NCBI GenBank assembly: GCA_023410905.1
Contig: JAEYPL010000156.1
Location: forward strand, 1 to 31,202
Length of the DNA: 31,202 nt
Origin: Pseudomonadota bacterium
GTDB taxonomy: Bacteria > Pseudomonadota > Alphaproteobacteria > Rhizobiales > Hyphomicrobiaceae
Reading direction: 5' to 3'
This document shows, one piece after another, positions 14,708-23,071 of this stretch. Below the pieces are notes generated by a model. That model was not told the origin of the DNA. It saw nothing but the letters and a program-made list of their open reading frames with translations, and did no database searches. How positions within the stretch are numbered: position 1 is the first letter of the stretch; every line of letters begins with the position of its first letter. The position numbers and the translations under genes are program-made.

Positions 14708-15372
14708 GCGGGACTGACGAACAACTTTCCGAGCGCGAGGAGATCGAAATGCTCCTCCCGTGGTACATGACGGGCCGGCTCGATGCCGCCGACACGGCGC
14801 GGGTCGAGGCCTATCTCGAGCAGCACCCCGATATGCGCTATCAGCTCGCCCTCATTGCCGAGGAGCGCGGGACGACGGTCGAGGACAACGAGGCTATTCG
14901 CCCCCGGCTTGCTTCCGCAGAGGCCCTGCTCGCCCGCACGGCGACACGAGGCAGTGCCGCTCGATCCTGGTTGGCGAACATGGTCGATGGTGTGAAGGGC
15001 CTGTTCGACGCTCCGACACCCGGCGCAGTGCGCTGGGCAGCGGCTGCTGCGGCGGTCATCATCTGCCTGCAGGCGGCGGCTCTCGGGACGCTGCTGACGC
15101 ATGATGGCGGTAGCTACCAGACGGCTTCGCGGCCGGGCGTCGAGGCCGGGCAGACGCCCGGCGCGCTGATCGCCTTCACCGACAAGGCGTCGATGACGGA
15201 AATCTCGCGGCTGCTTGCCGACAACCGCCTGCGTGTCGTCGATGGACCGCTGCCGGGCGGTTTCTACAATGTCCGCTTCGAGGACGAAGCGACGGGAGAC
15301 GAGCAGCGGCGGCGTTTTGATGCGATCCTGGCACGCAAGGATCTCATCAGGGCTGTGATGACGGGCCGCTGA
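14704..15372 (+). CDS. Membrane-anchored anti-sigma factor with protease-propeptide-like periplasmic domain
   Basis: A 222-residue protein. The N-terminal cytoplasmic part (1-60; EIEMLLPWYMTGRLDAADTARVEAYLEQHP) resembles zinc-less anti-sigma domains that hold ECF factors. One transmembrane helix spans about 111-132 (AAAAAAVIICLQAAALGTLL). The periplasmic C-terminus (about 153-222) reads ALIAFTDKASMTEISRLLAD, NRLRVVDGPLPGGFYNVRF and a final helix-strand. That domain parallels the propeptide region of the S8 protease encoded next (see findings). It should keep the sigma factor inactive until an envelope signal acts. It is coupled to the sigma gene by a 4-nt overlap. Anti-sigma identity is well supported by context; the domain resemblance is my own comparison. 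Confidence 0.85.
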   Translation: MSGTDEQLSEREEIEMLLPWYMTGRLDAADTARVEAYLEQHPDMRYQLALIAEERGTTVEDNEAIRPRLASAEALLARTATRGSAARSWLANMVDGVKGLFDAPTPGAVRWAAAAAAVIICLQAAALGTLLTHDGGSYQTASRPGVEAGQTPGALIAFTDKASMTEISRLLADNRLRVVDGPLPGGFYNVRFEDEATGDEQRRRFDAILARKDLIRAVMTGR

Positions 15373-15396
15373 TGCATGGGCGGGCGCTCGATCGCC

Positions 15397-15435
15397 CGAT
15401 GAGAAGTGCCGATGAGAAGTGCCAATGAGAAGTGG
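15397..15435 (+). repeat. Triple 13-bp tandem repeat at the S8 protease ribosome site
   Basis: CGATGAGAAGTGC occurs at 15397-15409 and 15410-15422, with a third, slightly changed copy CAATGAGAAGTGG at 15423-15435, immediately before the chosen ATG at 15436. Each copy carries a GAGAAGTG that could serve as a weak ribosome site. The 13-bp unit means copy changes shift the frame of any upstream start. Confidence 0.85.
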
Positions 15436-17091
15436 ATGAGTGCTATGATCCTTGTCTCGTTCTCTAGAACATTCGCATTGGCCGCACTCGCGGTGCTCCT
15501 CGCGCTCGCGTCGTACTCCGAGGTCGAGGCGCAGAGCCGCGGCGGGCGCGATGGGCAGCACAGAGGCGGGCGAGGGGGCGGGGGCGGAAGTGGTGTCTCA
15601 GCCGTCGGAACGGGCCTGATCATCCAGGGCGTCATCGGGGCTATGGCGGCGCAGCAGGAAGAAGAAGAACGCAAACGCCGCCGTCCGCGTTCAGGAAAAC
15701 GGATCGACGAGAAGAAATCCAAGCCGCGCTGTGGCGTACCCGGCCGTCCCGCCTGCCCGGACAGAACGGCGGACGAGAAAAAGCCGACGTGTGGCGTGCG
15801 TGGGCGCCCGGCCTGCCCCGGGAGGACCGTGGGAACATCATCTGGTGGCGGTCGAATTCCACCGATCGTTCTTATTCCCCCGCCCGGAGGTGGCGACGCC
15901 GGTCGGCCGCCGCGCGCAACGGGTACGCGCGAAGAGCGCGCGCCGCCCGTGCAGGCAGGCACGGCTGATCTCTCCGTTGCACGGCAGGTGCTCGTGCTCG
16001 TCGCTGCGAGCGAACCGGGCACGGCTGCAGGCCAGATTGCTAGCTCACACCGCCTGCGTCTGGTCAGCAGTATGGATGTACCGCTGCTCGACGCTCGCGC
16101 GCAGGTCTATCGCATTGACGACCGGCGCTCGGTGCAGACCGTGATCACCGCACTCACGTCGGATCCCCGCGTGATGCTGGTCCAGCCCAATATGGTCTAT
16201 CAGCGCCAAAGTGGGGCAGGTGGCGCTGCGCGCGCCGCGCAGTACGCCCTCGACATGGTCGGTGCCGAGCGAGCGCACGAGCTTTCGACCGGCCGCGGCG
16301 TTAAGATCGCCGTGATCGATTCCGGCGTCGACCGAACGCACAGCGATCTCAAAGGTGCAATCAGCGAGACATTCGACGCGACGGACGGCAAGGATGCCAA
16401 GCCGGACGTCCACGGCACAGCCATCGCCGGCATCATTCGCGCGCGCGGCCTCGTCACGGGCATTGCGCCCGATGCGAATTTGCTCGCGGTTCGGGCTTTC
16501 TTTGCGGTGCCGAAGCGCGATCTGCCGCAATCTACGAGCTTCATCGTTCTGCGCGCGCTCGACTGGTCCGTGCAGCGCGGCGCGCAGATCGTCAATCTGA
16601 GTTTCAGCGGCGGGCGCGATCCGGTTATCGAGCGAGCCGTTGCGGCTGCCACGCGCCGGAAAGTCCTTCTCGTCGCTGCGGCTGGTAACGGCGGTCCGGA
16701 AGCCGCGCCGTCGTATCCCGCCGCTTATCCGGATGTCATTGCTGTGACGGCGCTCGACAGTGCCCAACGGCTCTACACGTACGCCAATCACGGATCTTAC
16801 ATCACGTTCGCAGCCCCCGGCGTCGACATTCTTGTTCCAGGGCTGAGGAACGGTCACATGTTCATGTCCGGCACGTCCATGGCGGCCGCTTACGTATCGG
16901 GCATCATGGCGCTCCTGCTTGAGAAGGAGCCGCGCCTGGAGCCCGAAGACGTTCTGCGGGCTCTGGCCGAGACGGCCGAGGATCTTGGCATGCGAGGGCC
17001 CGATGATGAGTTCGGCGTCGGGCGCGTAAACGCGCGGGCCGCACTCGAAACGCTGACCGATCAGACGAAAGCAGTGGGTGCGCGTCAGTAG
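15436..17091 (+). CDS. Secreted S8 (subtilisin-like) serine protease
   Basis: A 551-residue exported protease. A signal peptide (about 1-34, ending near VEAQS) leads into a Gly/Arg-rich segment. Two 20-residue repeats follow (CGVPGRPACPDR with C99/C107, CGVRGRPACPGR with C119/C127), then a Pro/Gly linker and an I9-like propeptide (about 184-257). The catalytic domain has Asp295 (VIDSGVD), His326 (VHGTAIAG), oxyanion Asn418 (AAGNGG) and Ser481 (SGTSMAAAYVSG), so it should be active. The ATG at 15436 abuts the GAGAAGTGG copy; in-frame starts further upstream fall within the 13-bp repeats. It follows the anti-sigma gene by 63 bp and is likely part of the same operon, where it may act in envelope signalling or be the sigma factor's main output. 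Confidence 0.9.
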   Translation: MSAMILVSFSRTFALAALAVLLALASYSEVEAQSRGGRDGQHRGGRGGGGGSGVSAVGTGLIIQGVIGAMAAQQEEEERKRRRPRSGKRIDEKKSKPRCGVPGRPACPDRTADEKKPTCGVRGRPACPGRTVGTSSGGGRIPPIVLIPPPGGGDAGRPPRATGTREERAPPVQAGTADLSVARQVLVLVAASEPGTAAGQIASSHRLRLVSSMDVPLLDARAQVYRIDDRRSVQTVITALTSDPRVMLVQPNMVYQRQSGAGGAARAAQYALDMVGAERAHELSTGRGVKIAVIDSGVDRTHSDLKGAISETFDATDGKDAKPDVHGTAIAGIIRARGLVTGIAPDANLLAVRAFFAVPKRDLPQSTSFIVLRALDWSVQRGAQIVNLSFSGGRDPVIERAVAAATRRKVLLVAAAGNGGPEAAPSYPAAYPDVIAVTALDSAQRLYTYANHGSYITFAAPGVDILVPGLRNGHMFMSGTSMAAAYVSGIMALLLEKEPRLEPEDVLRALAETAEDLGMRGPDDEFGVGRVNARAALETLTDQTKAVGARQ

Positions 17092-17106
17092 GGCCGGCGC
17101 TGCTGA

Positions 17107-17904
17107 TCACGCGAAGGGAAGCGGCCCGCGGAAATCTCCGATCGGCACGAAGTGCGTGATCAGTCCCGTGTCGGGTTGCCAATGGTGGAGCAGCATCGCG
17201 GGCGGCTCGACATAGGACGCCGGAGCTGCGTTGGGATCGAGATGGAGCGCGATCGCCGTCGTCGTGCTCGGCGCCGTGCAGAGGATCGTCCCGCCGAACT
17301 TCATCTGCATGTGGCGGTGAATGTGCCCGCAGAGAATGCGCTCGACCGCAGGATAGCGTGAGACAACCTCGGCAAGACGTTCGCCGCGGCGGCAATCGTA
17401 CTTGTCGATGTAGGGAATGCCGCTCGCGAACGGATGCTGGTGCAGCATGATGATCGTCGGGCGATCGGGTTCACGCGTGAGCGCCGCGTCGAGCCAGGCG
17501 ACGGCGTCGTCGTCCATGTCGCCGTGGTGGTAGCCCGGCACGGTGATATCGAGGCCGATGATGCGCACCGGGCCGAACTCGGTTGCGATGAAATGCAGCG
17601 GCCCGGATCGCGAGAGGTAAGCGTGATCGGGAAAGCTACGCCTGAAAGCCTCCCGCTCGTCGTGGTTGCCGGGGATCATGAGCAAGGGCTCTCGGATTGG
17701 TGCGAGCAGCTCACGCGCGTGCGCATATTCCTCGGCTGTTCCCTCATCCACGAGATCGCCACTCATGATGATCACGTCGGGTCGCTGCGGCAGAGTATTG
17801 AGGCAGCGGACGGCCGCCTCGAACATCGCGTTCGAATCCACGAGGCCCTGGTAGAGCACACCGCGTGGACGCAAGTGCGGATCGGACAGATGGGCGATCA
17901 GCAT
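17107..17904 (-). CDS. Calcineurin-like metallophosphoesterase (CpdA-type phosphodiesterase)
   Basis: A 265-residue cytoplasmic phosphoesterase with the full two-metal motif set: AHLSDPHL (D-x-H, near residues 8-10), SGDLVDEG (GDxxD), PGNHDERE (GNHD), LHQHPF and CGHIHRHMQM (GHxH). This set and length match the class III cyclic-nucleotide phosphodiesterases (CpdA/Rv0805 group), which cleave cAMP or other phosphodiesters. Substrate is not fixed by sequence. The ATG at 17904 is 16 bp downstream of the Old Yellow Enzyme stop, so the two are probably cotranscribed; its ribosome site is weak. A longer open frame upstream is a shadow of that neighbour. It converges on the S8 protease gene with only 15 bp between stops. 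Confidence 0.88.
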   Translation of the reverse strand: MLIAHLSDPHLRPRGVLYQGLVDSNAMFEAAVRCLNTLPQRPDVIIMSGDLVDEGTAEEYAHARELLAPIREPLLMIPGNHDEREAFRRSFPDHAYLSRSGPLHFIATEFGPVRIIGLDITVPGYHHGDMDDDAVAWLDAALTREPDRPTIIMLHQHPFASGIPYIDKYDCRRGERLAEVVSRYPAVERILCGHIHRHMQMKFGGTILCTAPSTTTAIALHLDPNAAPASYVEPPAMLLHHWQPDTGLITHFVPIGDFRGPLPFA

Positions 17905-17920
17905 GTGGTGTCGAACTCGG

Positions 17921-19087
17921 CTAATGGTCCCCGAGGCCCTTGGACCATGTCGAGGGTTTGCCCTCGAATGCCGACTTCGCGCGCTTGGCGAGCCAGTAGC
18001 GCATGGGCGGCGGCAAGAGCAGGAAATCCGGATCGGCGCCGAGCTTCTGCGCGGCATCCATGGCCCAGTTGGGATTGTACATGATCTCACGGGCGAGTGC
18101 GATGAGGTCGGCGCGGCCCTCGCGCAGGATCGCTTCAGCCTGATCGGCGTGGACGATGTGACCGACGGCCATCGTCTTGATGTCAGCCTCGTTGCGGATC
18201 GCTTCCGCATAGGGCACTTGATAGCCGTACTTCTTGGAGCGCTCACCATCCATGGGCGAGTGTGCGAGCGTGCCGCCCGACGAGCAGTCGATCACATCGA
18301 CACCCTTCTCCTTCAGCATTCGTGAGAGGCGGATACTCTCCGCCGGTCCGAAGCCCGCATCGTCCTCGCAGGAGAGGCGCATGAAGAGCGGCTTCTCCGC
18401 CGGCCAGAGCGAACGCACGTGCTCGGCGATCTCGAGTGCGAAGCGCATGCGGTTCATCTCGTTGCCGCCGTACTCGTCGGTCCGTTGATTGACGAGGGGG
18501 GAGAGGAATTGGTGCACGAGATAGCCGTGTGCGGCGTGGATCTCCAGTACGTCGAAACCGGCCTTGTCGACGCGAACAGCCGCGTCGCCCCATTTACCGA
18601 CCATATCGCGCACTTCGTTGTGCGAGAGTGCACGCGGGACAGGCGATCTGTCGGTATGCGGCACGGCACTCGGCGCAATGAGCTCCCATCCCTCCCAGTC
18701 ATAAATCTCGGGCTCGTCTCCCTTGAGCGGCTTGCCGCCTTCCCACGGCCGCGAGAGGCGCGCCTTGCGGCCCGAGTGCCCGAGCTGGATGGCGGCGGTG
18801 GCACCCTGTTGCTTGATGAAGGTCGCGCAGCGCGCAAAACCCTCGATGAAACTGTCGTCCCAGAGGCCCGTGTCGCCGACTGTGCCGCAACCGTTCCGCG
18901 CGACCTTGGTCGATTCCATCATCACCATGCCGGCGCCACCTGCAGCATAGCGACCGGCATTCATGAGGTGCCAGTCGGTCACGTGGCCTTTCACGGCCGA
19001 GTATTGGTGCATGGGCGCGACGACGATGCGGTTCTTCAGTGTCACACCGCGCAGGCTCAACGGCGTGAAAAGCAATGGCATCGTCAT
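17921..19087 (-). CDS. NADH:flavin oxidoreductase / Old Yellow Enzyme family
   Basis: A 388-residue FMN TIM-barrel enzyme reducing activated C=C bonds with NAD(P)H. It opens LLFTPLSLRGVTLKNRIVVAPMHQYSA and contains the active-site pair IQLGHSGRKA and EIHAAHGYLVHQFLSPLVNQRTDEYGG. It also has MRLSCEDD, and the FMN-phosphate loop region is around MAVGHI and LIALAREIMYNPNW. The absent clostridial-type Fe-S domain and the length match the YqjM-like (class III) group. ATG at 19087 has GGGAG eight bases upstream; ATG at 19081 is a second option. It precedes the phosphoesterase gene and diverges from the flavin monooxygenase gene across about 150 bp. The physiological substrate is unknown. Confidence 0.92.
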   Translation of the reverse strand: MTMPLLFTPLSLRGVTLKNRIVVAPMHQYSAVKGHVTDWHLMNAGRYAAGGAGMVMMESTKVARNGCGTVGDTGLWDDSFIEGFARCATFIKQQGATAAIQLGHSGRKARLSRPWEGGKPLKGDEPEIYDWEGWELIAPSAVPHTDRSPVPRALSHNEVRDMVGKWGDAAVRVDKAGFDVLEIHAAHGYLVHQFLSPLVNQRTDEYGGNEMNRMRFALEIAEHVRSLWPAEKPLFMRLSCEDDAGFGPAESIRLSRMLKEKGVDVIDCSSGGTLAHSPMDGERSKKYGYQVPYAEAIRNEADIKTMAVGHIVHADQAEAILREGRADLIALAREIMYNPNWAMDAAQKLGADPDFLLLPPPMRYWLAKRAKSAFEGKPSTWSKGLGDH

Positions 19088-19236
19088 GCGCGTATTCTCC
19101 CGATGGCCGGCGCAGAGACATCTACGCCGAAATGTCATGCCCCCATGCGTGGGCGCAGAGAGAGATGACCGGATAGACAAACCGCGATAGCGTCGCGATC
19201 AGGGAGAAAACGTCAAGGCAAAAGAGAGGATAGGCG

Positions 19237-20346
19237 ATGGCGAGGCCGGCGCGCTATGCAGTGCAGATCGGTGCGGTCGATGCGGAGGGTGCGAGTGATG
19301 CGACGCTGTATCGCGAAGCCGTCGGCGATGCGCGCCTCGCTCAGACGCTCGACTACGATGCGGTATGGCTCGTTGAGCATCACTTCTCGGATTACTACCC
19401 GACGCCCAATCCGCTGATGCTGCTGTCGCATATCGCGGCGGCCTGTCCGGGGCTCGGGCTCGGCACGGCGGTCATGGTTCTGCCCTGGTACGATCCCGTG
19501 CGGTTCGCCGAAGACGTGTCGATGCTGCGCACGCTCACCGATGGACCGTTGCACATCGGCATGGGGCGGGGCACGGCCAAGCTCGAATACGACGCCATGC
19601 GCGTGCCCATGAGCGAGGCGCGCGAGCGCTTCCGCGAGTGCTGGGATGTCCTGCAGCTTGCACTCGAAGGCAAGCCCTTCCGCTACAATGGCAAGCATCT
19701 CAAGCTCGATCGCGAGATTGTCGTCAGGCCACAACTCGGCGACAAGCGGCCGAATTTCTACGGCGCCATCGGAAGCCCGGAGAGCGCCGAGATCATGGCC
19801 GATCTCGGTCTGCCGCCGCTTTCGCTCGCACAATTCCCGGACTATCTGCTGCTGAAGATCCTGACGCGCTGGCGCAATCGCGCCGCCGCGCACGGCTTTG
19901 CGACGGACGTGACGCTGCCGATCAGCTGCAAGTGTTTCATCGGCGACACCGAGGTCGAGGCGCGCAAGGAGGCGCGCGATCACCTCTCGCGCTATTACAA
20001 GCTGCAGGCCGAGCACTACACCGTCGACTCGACGCCATGGGCAGACATCGAGGGCTATCAGCAGTTCGCCAAGATCTTCGGTGGCATGAAGGAGATGGCC
20101 GATCCCGCGAAGATCGATCCGATCCTCGATCGCAATCTCGTCGGAACGCCGGAGACGATAGCCGCGCAGATCACACGCCTGCGCAGTATCGGCTTCGACT
20201 ACTTCATTGTCTCGAATGCGACGGCGGGTGTTCCGCGCGAGGCGCGTCATCGCATGATGCGCCGGTTTGCCGAGGAGGTCGTGCCGATCGTCGCCCGCAC
20301 GCCCGTACCCGATGCGCCCGACATTCCCGCCCGCGCGGCAGAGTAG
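19237..20346 (+). CDS. LLM-class (luciferase-like) flavin-dependent oxidoreductase
   Basis: A 369-residue bacterial-luciferase-fold enzyme, usually dependent on FMNH2 or F420. Seen: an N-terminal strand, DAVWLVEHHFSDYYPTPNPL (family hallmark with adjacent His residues), LGLGTAVMVLPWYDPVRFAEDVSML, then GMGRGTAKLEYDAM, and a C-terminal VGTPETIAAQITRLRSIGFDYFIVSNA. These place it in the monooxygenase/LuxA-like family; substrate is not deducible. A GAGAGGAT ribosome site precedes the ATG at 19237. It diverges from the Old Yellow Enzyme gene; the shared gap contains a short dyad (CGCGA-TAGCG-TCGCG, 19183-19197) that may be an operator. Its stop lies 3 bp from the convergent hydrolase gene. Confidence 0.9.
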   Translation: MARPARYAVQIGAVDAEGASDATLYREAVGDARLAQTLDYDAVWLVEHHFSDYYPTPNPLMLLSHIAAACPGLGLGTAVMVLPWYDPVRFAEDVSMLRTLTDGPLHIGMGRGTAKLEYDAMRVPMSEARERFRECWDVLQLALEGKPFRYNGKHLKLDREIVVRPQLGDKRPNFYGAIGSPESAEIMADLGLPPLSLAQFPDYLLLKILTRWRNRAAAHGFATDVTLPISCKCFIGDTEVEARKEARDHLSRYYKLQAEHYTVDSTPWADIEGYQQFAKIFGGMKEMADPAKIDPILDRNLVGTPETIAAQITRLRSIGFDYFIVSNATAGVPREARHRMMRRFAEEVVPIVARTPVPDAPDIPARAAE

Positions 20347-20349
20347 TGC

Positions 20350-21435
20350 CTACGACCGCGGATAGCCCCGCACGCGGGCGAGCAGGTCGCGGAGAGGATC
20401 GTCCGTCCAGGCCTTGAGCAGGAAATCGTGGTGCGTGGCGTCGCTCGCAGCCGGCACGATGGCGATGTGACCCGGCTCGATGCGCTGGGGCACGCTTTCC
20501 GATGATTTGAGGCCATGGGCTTCGATGAGGCCCTTGAGCTCACGATTGCGGCCCTCGGTCGAGCCCGTGTAGGTGCTCAGCAGGAAGGCATTGGGCGAAC
20601 GCGCGATCCAGTCGGCGAAGACGCCCATCTCGCCGTAGGCCGCATCCATCAGCACGATGCCGCGCAGCCGCGAGCCGAGATCGCCATTGCGGATGGCCCA
20701 TGCCGCCGGCCCGACGCCGCCACTGTAGGCGACGATCACGATCGGCAGGTCGGCGAAACTCGATTCGGAACGCGGATCACCGTGCATGGCGGCGAGGCGG
20801 CCGGCAGTCTCGCTCACGAGATCGCGCAGAGCGCCACGCTGCCAGAGTTTGCCGGCGCTCGAGTCCGAGGCGTTCACGGCGAACTGCGGGGCGGCGAGCA
20901 CGGCATTGGTGCGCGACATGGACACCTGCCAGGGCACACGCTGGCGCATGAAGACGTCGCGGCGGAGGTTAGCCCTGTGCCCGTGGAAATACAACACGAG
21001 CAGGCCCGGACGGCGGATGTCAAAGCCGCGCGGAATGTGGAGGAGCACGCGCGGGTCGTTGTAGCGCTCGTCTTCCCAGTAGAGCCGACCACCCGGCGTG
21101 CGATGAAAACGGCGGCCCGTGTCGTCGGCCTCGATGAAGGGGCGATTGGCGCCCGGCATCATGCCTTCGTAGGGGAATGGCGCGGCATTGAGGGCGGCGA
21201 GCCGGGTGACGGACTTCGGCAGCGGACCCTGGCGTGAGATCACGGCGTGGGGAGACGGCACAACGGATGCGACCCAACCACTGGACGCGACGCGGCGCGC
21301 GTGCTGTTGGGCGTCGGCCGGTGGCGCGAAAAGCGCGAGAAGGCCGGCAAGCACGACGGCGCGCACGGCAAGATCCGCCAAGCGGCGTTGCCGCACGACG
21401 CGAACTGCCAGTGCTGTTATCCGGGTCGCTCTCAT
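20350..21435 (-). CDS. Secreted alpha/beta-hydrolase-like protein of unknown substrate
   Basis: A 361-residue protein with an arginine-rich start and a hydrophobic signal (about 18-42, ending PPADAQQ), so exported to the periplasm or beyond. The core resembles an alpha/beta hydrolase: LLVLYFHGHRANL (oxyanion-hole region), IVIVAYSGGVGPAAWA (nucleophile elbow, Ser in YSGG) and a late HHDFLLKAW where the catalytic His is expected. The acid is probably in VLMDAAYGEMG. The elbow reads Y-S-G-G rather than the common G-x-S-x-G. I do not recognise a characterised family. It is transcribed convergently to the luciferase-like gene and divergently from the APC permease, with no clear functional partner. 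Confidence 0.75.
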   Translation of the reverse strand: MRATRITALAVRVVRQRRLADLAVRAVVLAGLLALFAPPADAQQHARRVASSGWVASVVPSPHAVISRQGPLPKSVTRLAALNAAPFPYEGMMPGANRPFIEADDTGRRFHRTPGGRLYWEDERYNDPRVLLHIPRGFDIRRPGLLVLYFHGHRANLRRDVFMRQRVPWQVSMSRTNAVLAAPQFAVNASDSSAGKLWQRGALRDLVSETAGRLAAMHGDPRSESSFADLPIVIVAYSGGVGPAAWAIRNGDLGSRLRGIVLMDAAYGEMGVFADWIARSPNAFLLSTYTGSTEGRNRELKGLIEAHGLKSSESVPQRIEPGHIAIVPAASDATHHDFLLKAWTDDPLRDLLARVRGYPRS

Positions 21436-21708
21436 GCGGCCGATCGAACGCCTCCGCTATGGGCCCTCACCTGCCGAAGCCGTGGGGCCAATGCTCGCTC
21501 CGGTGCAAAGCTCGAAGCTGAATAGAATCTCACATTCTTGACCAGAACGTGGTTAGAAACCCGTCAACGTCGTCGCAAGTGTGGCCGGCGTGCCGTCCTG
21601 TTGCCCGAGAGGGCCAACGATCCTGTCCGCCGGCGCCACATTTCATTGTGAGGGTCCACACCCTAAGCTAGAGTGCGGCACGATCTGACAGCTCCGACGC
21701 GAGAAACA

Positions 21709-23055
21709 ATGGCTTCACCCGATAGTTCCAAGCCGGCCGCCACATCGGGCGAGGCCGGACCCGCCACTGTGACCCTTGCGACTGCCACCGCTCTGGCTGT
21801 CGCCGACATGATCGGGATCGGCGTCTTCACCAGCCTCGGGTTCCAGGTCCGCGATCTGCCGACAGGGTTCTCGGTGGTCACACTCTGGACGGTCGGGGGC
21901 ATCGTCGCACTATGCGGTGCGCTCTCCTATGCCGAGCTCGCGACCGCACTCCCGCGCTCCGGCGGCGAATACAACTTTCTTTCGCGCATCTACCATCCGG
22001 CCCTTGGATTTCTAGCCGGATGGATCTCCGCAACGGTCGGCTTTGCGGCGCCCGTCGCGCTCGCGGCCATGGCCTTCGGCGAATACTTTGCCGGTGTCTT
22101 CCCGGGCGCACCGCAGGTCTGGCTCGCGCTTGCTTCAGTCTGGGGTGTGACGCTCATCCTTCTAAGCGGTGCCAAACCCGGTGCGCTGTTTACGAACGTT
22201 GCGACATTCCTCAAAGTGGCCCTCATCCTGGGGCTCATATTCTGCGGCCTCGCCTTCGGGACGCCGCAACCGATCTCGTTTGCGCCCTCGTCGAGCGACC
22301 TCAGCTACATCATCAGTGCGCCGTTCGCGATCGGCCTCATGTACGTGATGTACTCATACTCGGGTTGGAACGCCGCGACATATATCGCCGACGAGATCAA
22401 GGATCCCGAGCGTACGCTGCCGCCGGCCCTCGTTGCGGGCGTCATCATCGTGATGGTGCTCTACGTCGCGCTCAATGCCGTGTTTCTCTACACGACGCCG
22501 ATGGAGCGCCTTGCCGGACAGATCAATGTCGGATTGGTCGCGGGCGAGCATATCTTCGGCCCGGGCGGCGGGCGCATTGTCGGCGGCCTCATCTGTTTCG
22601 GCCTGATTTCGGCGATCACCGCCATGATGTGGATCGGCCCGCGCGTGACCATGGTTATGGGCGAGGATCTGAGGGCTCTGTCGTTCTTCGCCAAGAAGTC
22701 GTCGTCCGGCGTCCCGGCGCGCGCCCTCGTCCTTCAGCTTGCCGTCGCCACCTTCCTTCTGCTCACTCAGAGCTTCGAGCGCGTGCTCGAATTCGTCCAG
22801 TTCAGCCTGCTCTCCTGCTCGCTGCTCGCCGTCATCGGGGTGATCGTCCTCAGAATCAGGCAGCCGCACCTGCCGCGTCCATTCCGGGTCTGGGCCTATC
22901 CGTTAACCCCGTTGATCTTCGGAGTGGTGACGCTCTTCATCCTGGTCTATCTGGTGCGCGAAAAGCCGGTACAGTCACTGGCCGGTATGGCGCTCATGGC
23001 AACAGGGCTCGTGGTCTATGCCCTGTCGCCGAAGCGCGGGACGTCATCTCGCTGA
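21709..23055 (+). CDS. APC-superfamily amino acid/amine permease
   Basis: A 448-residue inner-membrane transporter with about 12 hydrophobic segments. Helix 1 carries the APC signature ATALAVADMIGIGVFTSLGF (the GIG-type unwound segment). ALSYAELATALPRSGGEYNFL marks helix 2, and YSYSGWNAATYIADEIKDPERTLP is the typical helix 6 region with following loop. It fits proton-coupled L-type/AGCS-like importers or exchangers (LAT family in older naming). The ATG at 21709 is preferred to a GTG 36 bases upstream because the extra residues are not family-like; its ribosome site is weak. It ends 16 bp before the next gene, suggesting a two-gene transcript. Substrate unknown. Confidence 0.9.
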   Translation: MASPDSSKPAATSGEAGPATVTLATATALAVADMIGIGVFTSLGFQVRDLPTGFSVVTLWTVGGIVALCGALSYAELATALPRSGGEYNFLSRIYHPALGFLAGWISATVGFAAPVALAAMAFGEYFAGVFPGAPQVWLALASVWGVTLILLSGAKPGALFTNVATFLKVALILGLIFCGLAFGTPQPISFAPSSSDLSYIISAPFAIGLMYVMYSYSGWNAATYIADEIKDPERTLPPALVAGVIIVMVLYVALNAVFLYTTPMERLAGQINVGLVAGEHIFGPGGGRIVGGLICFGLISAITAMMWIGPRVTMVMGEDLRALSFFAKKSSSGVPARALVLQLAVATFLLLTQSFERVLEFVQFSLLSCSLLAVIGVIVLRIRQPHLPRPFRVWAYPLTPLIFGVVTLFILVYLVREKPVQSLAGMALMATGLVVYALSPKRGTSSR

Positions 23056-23071
23056 ATGGAGCACGTGTTTC

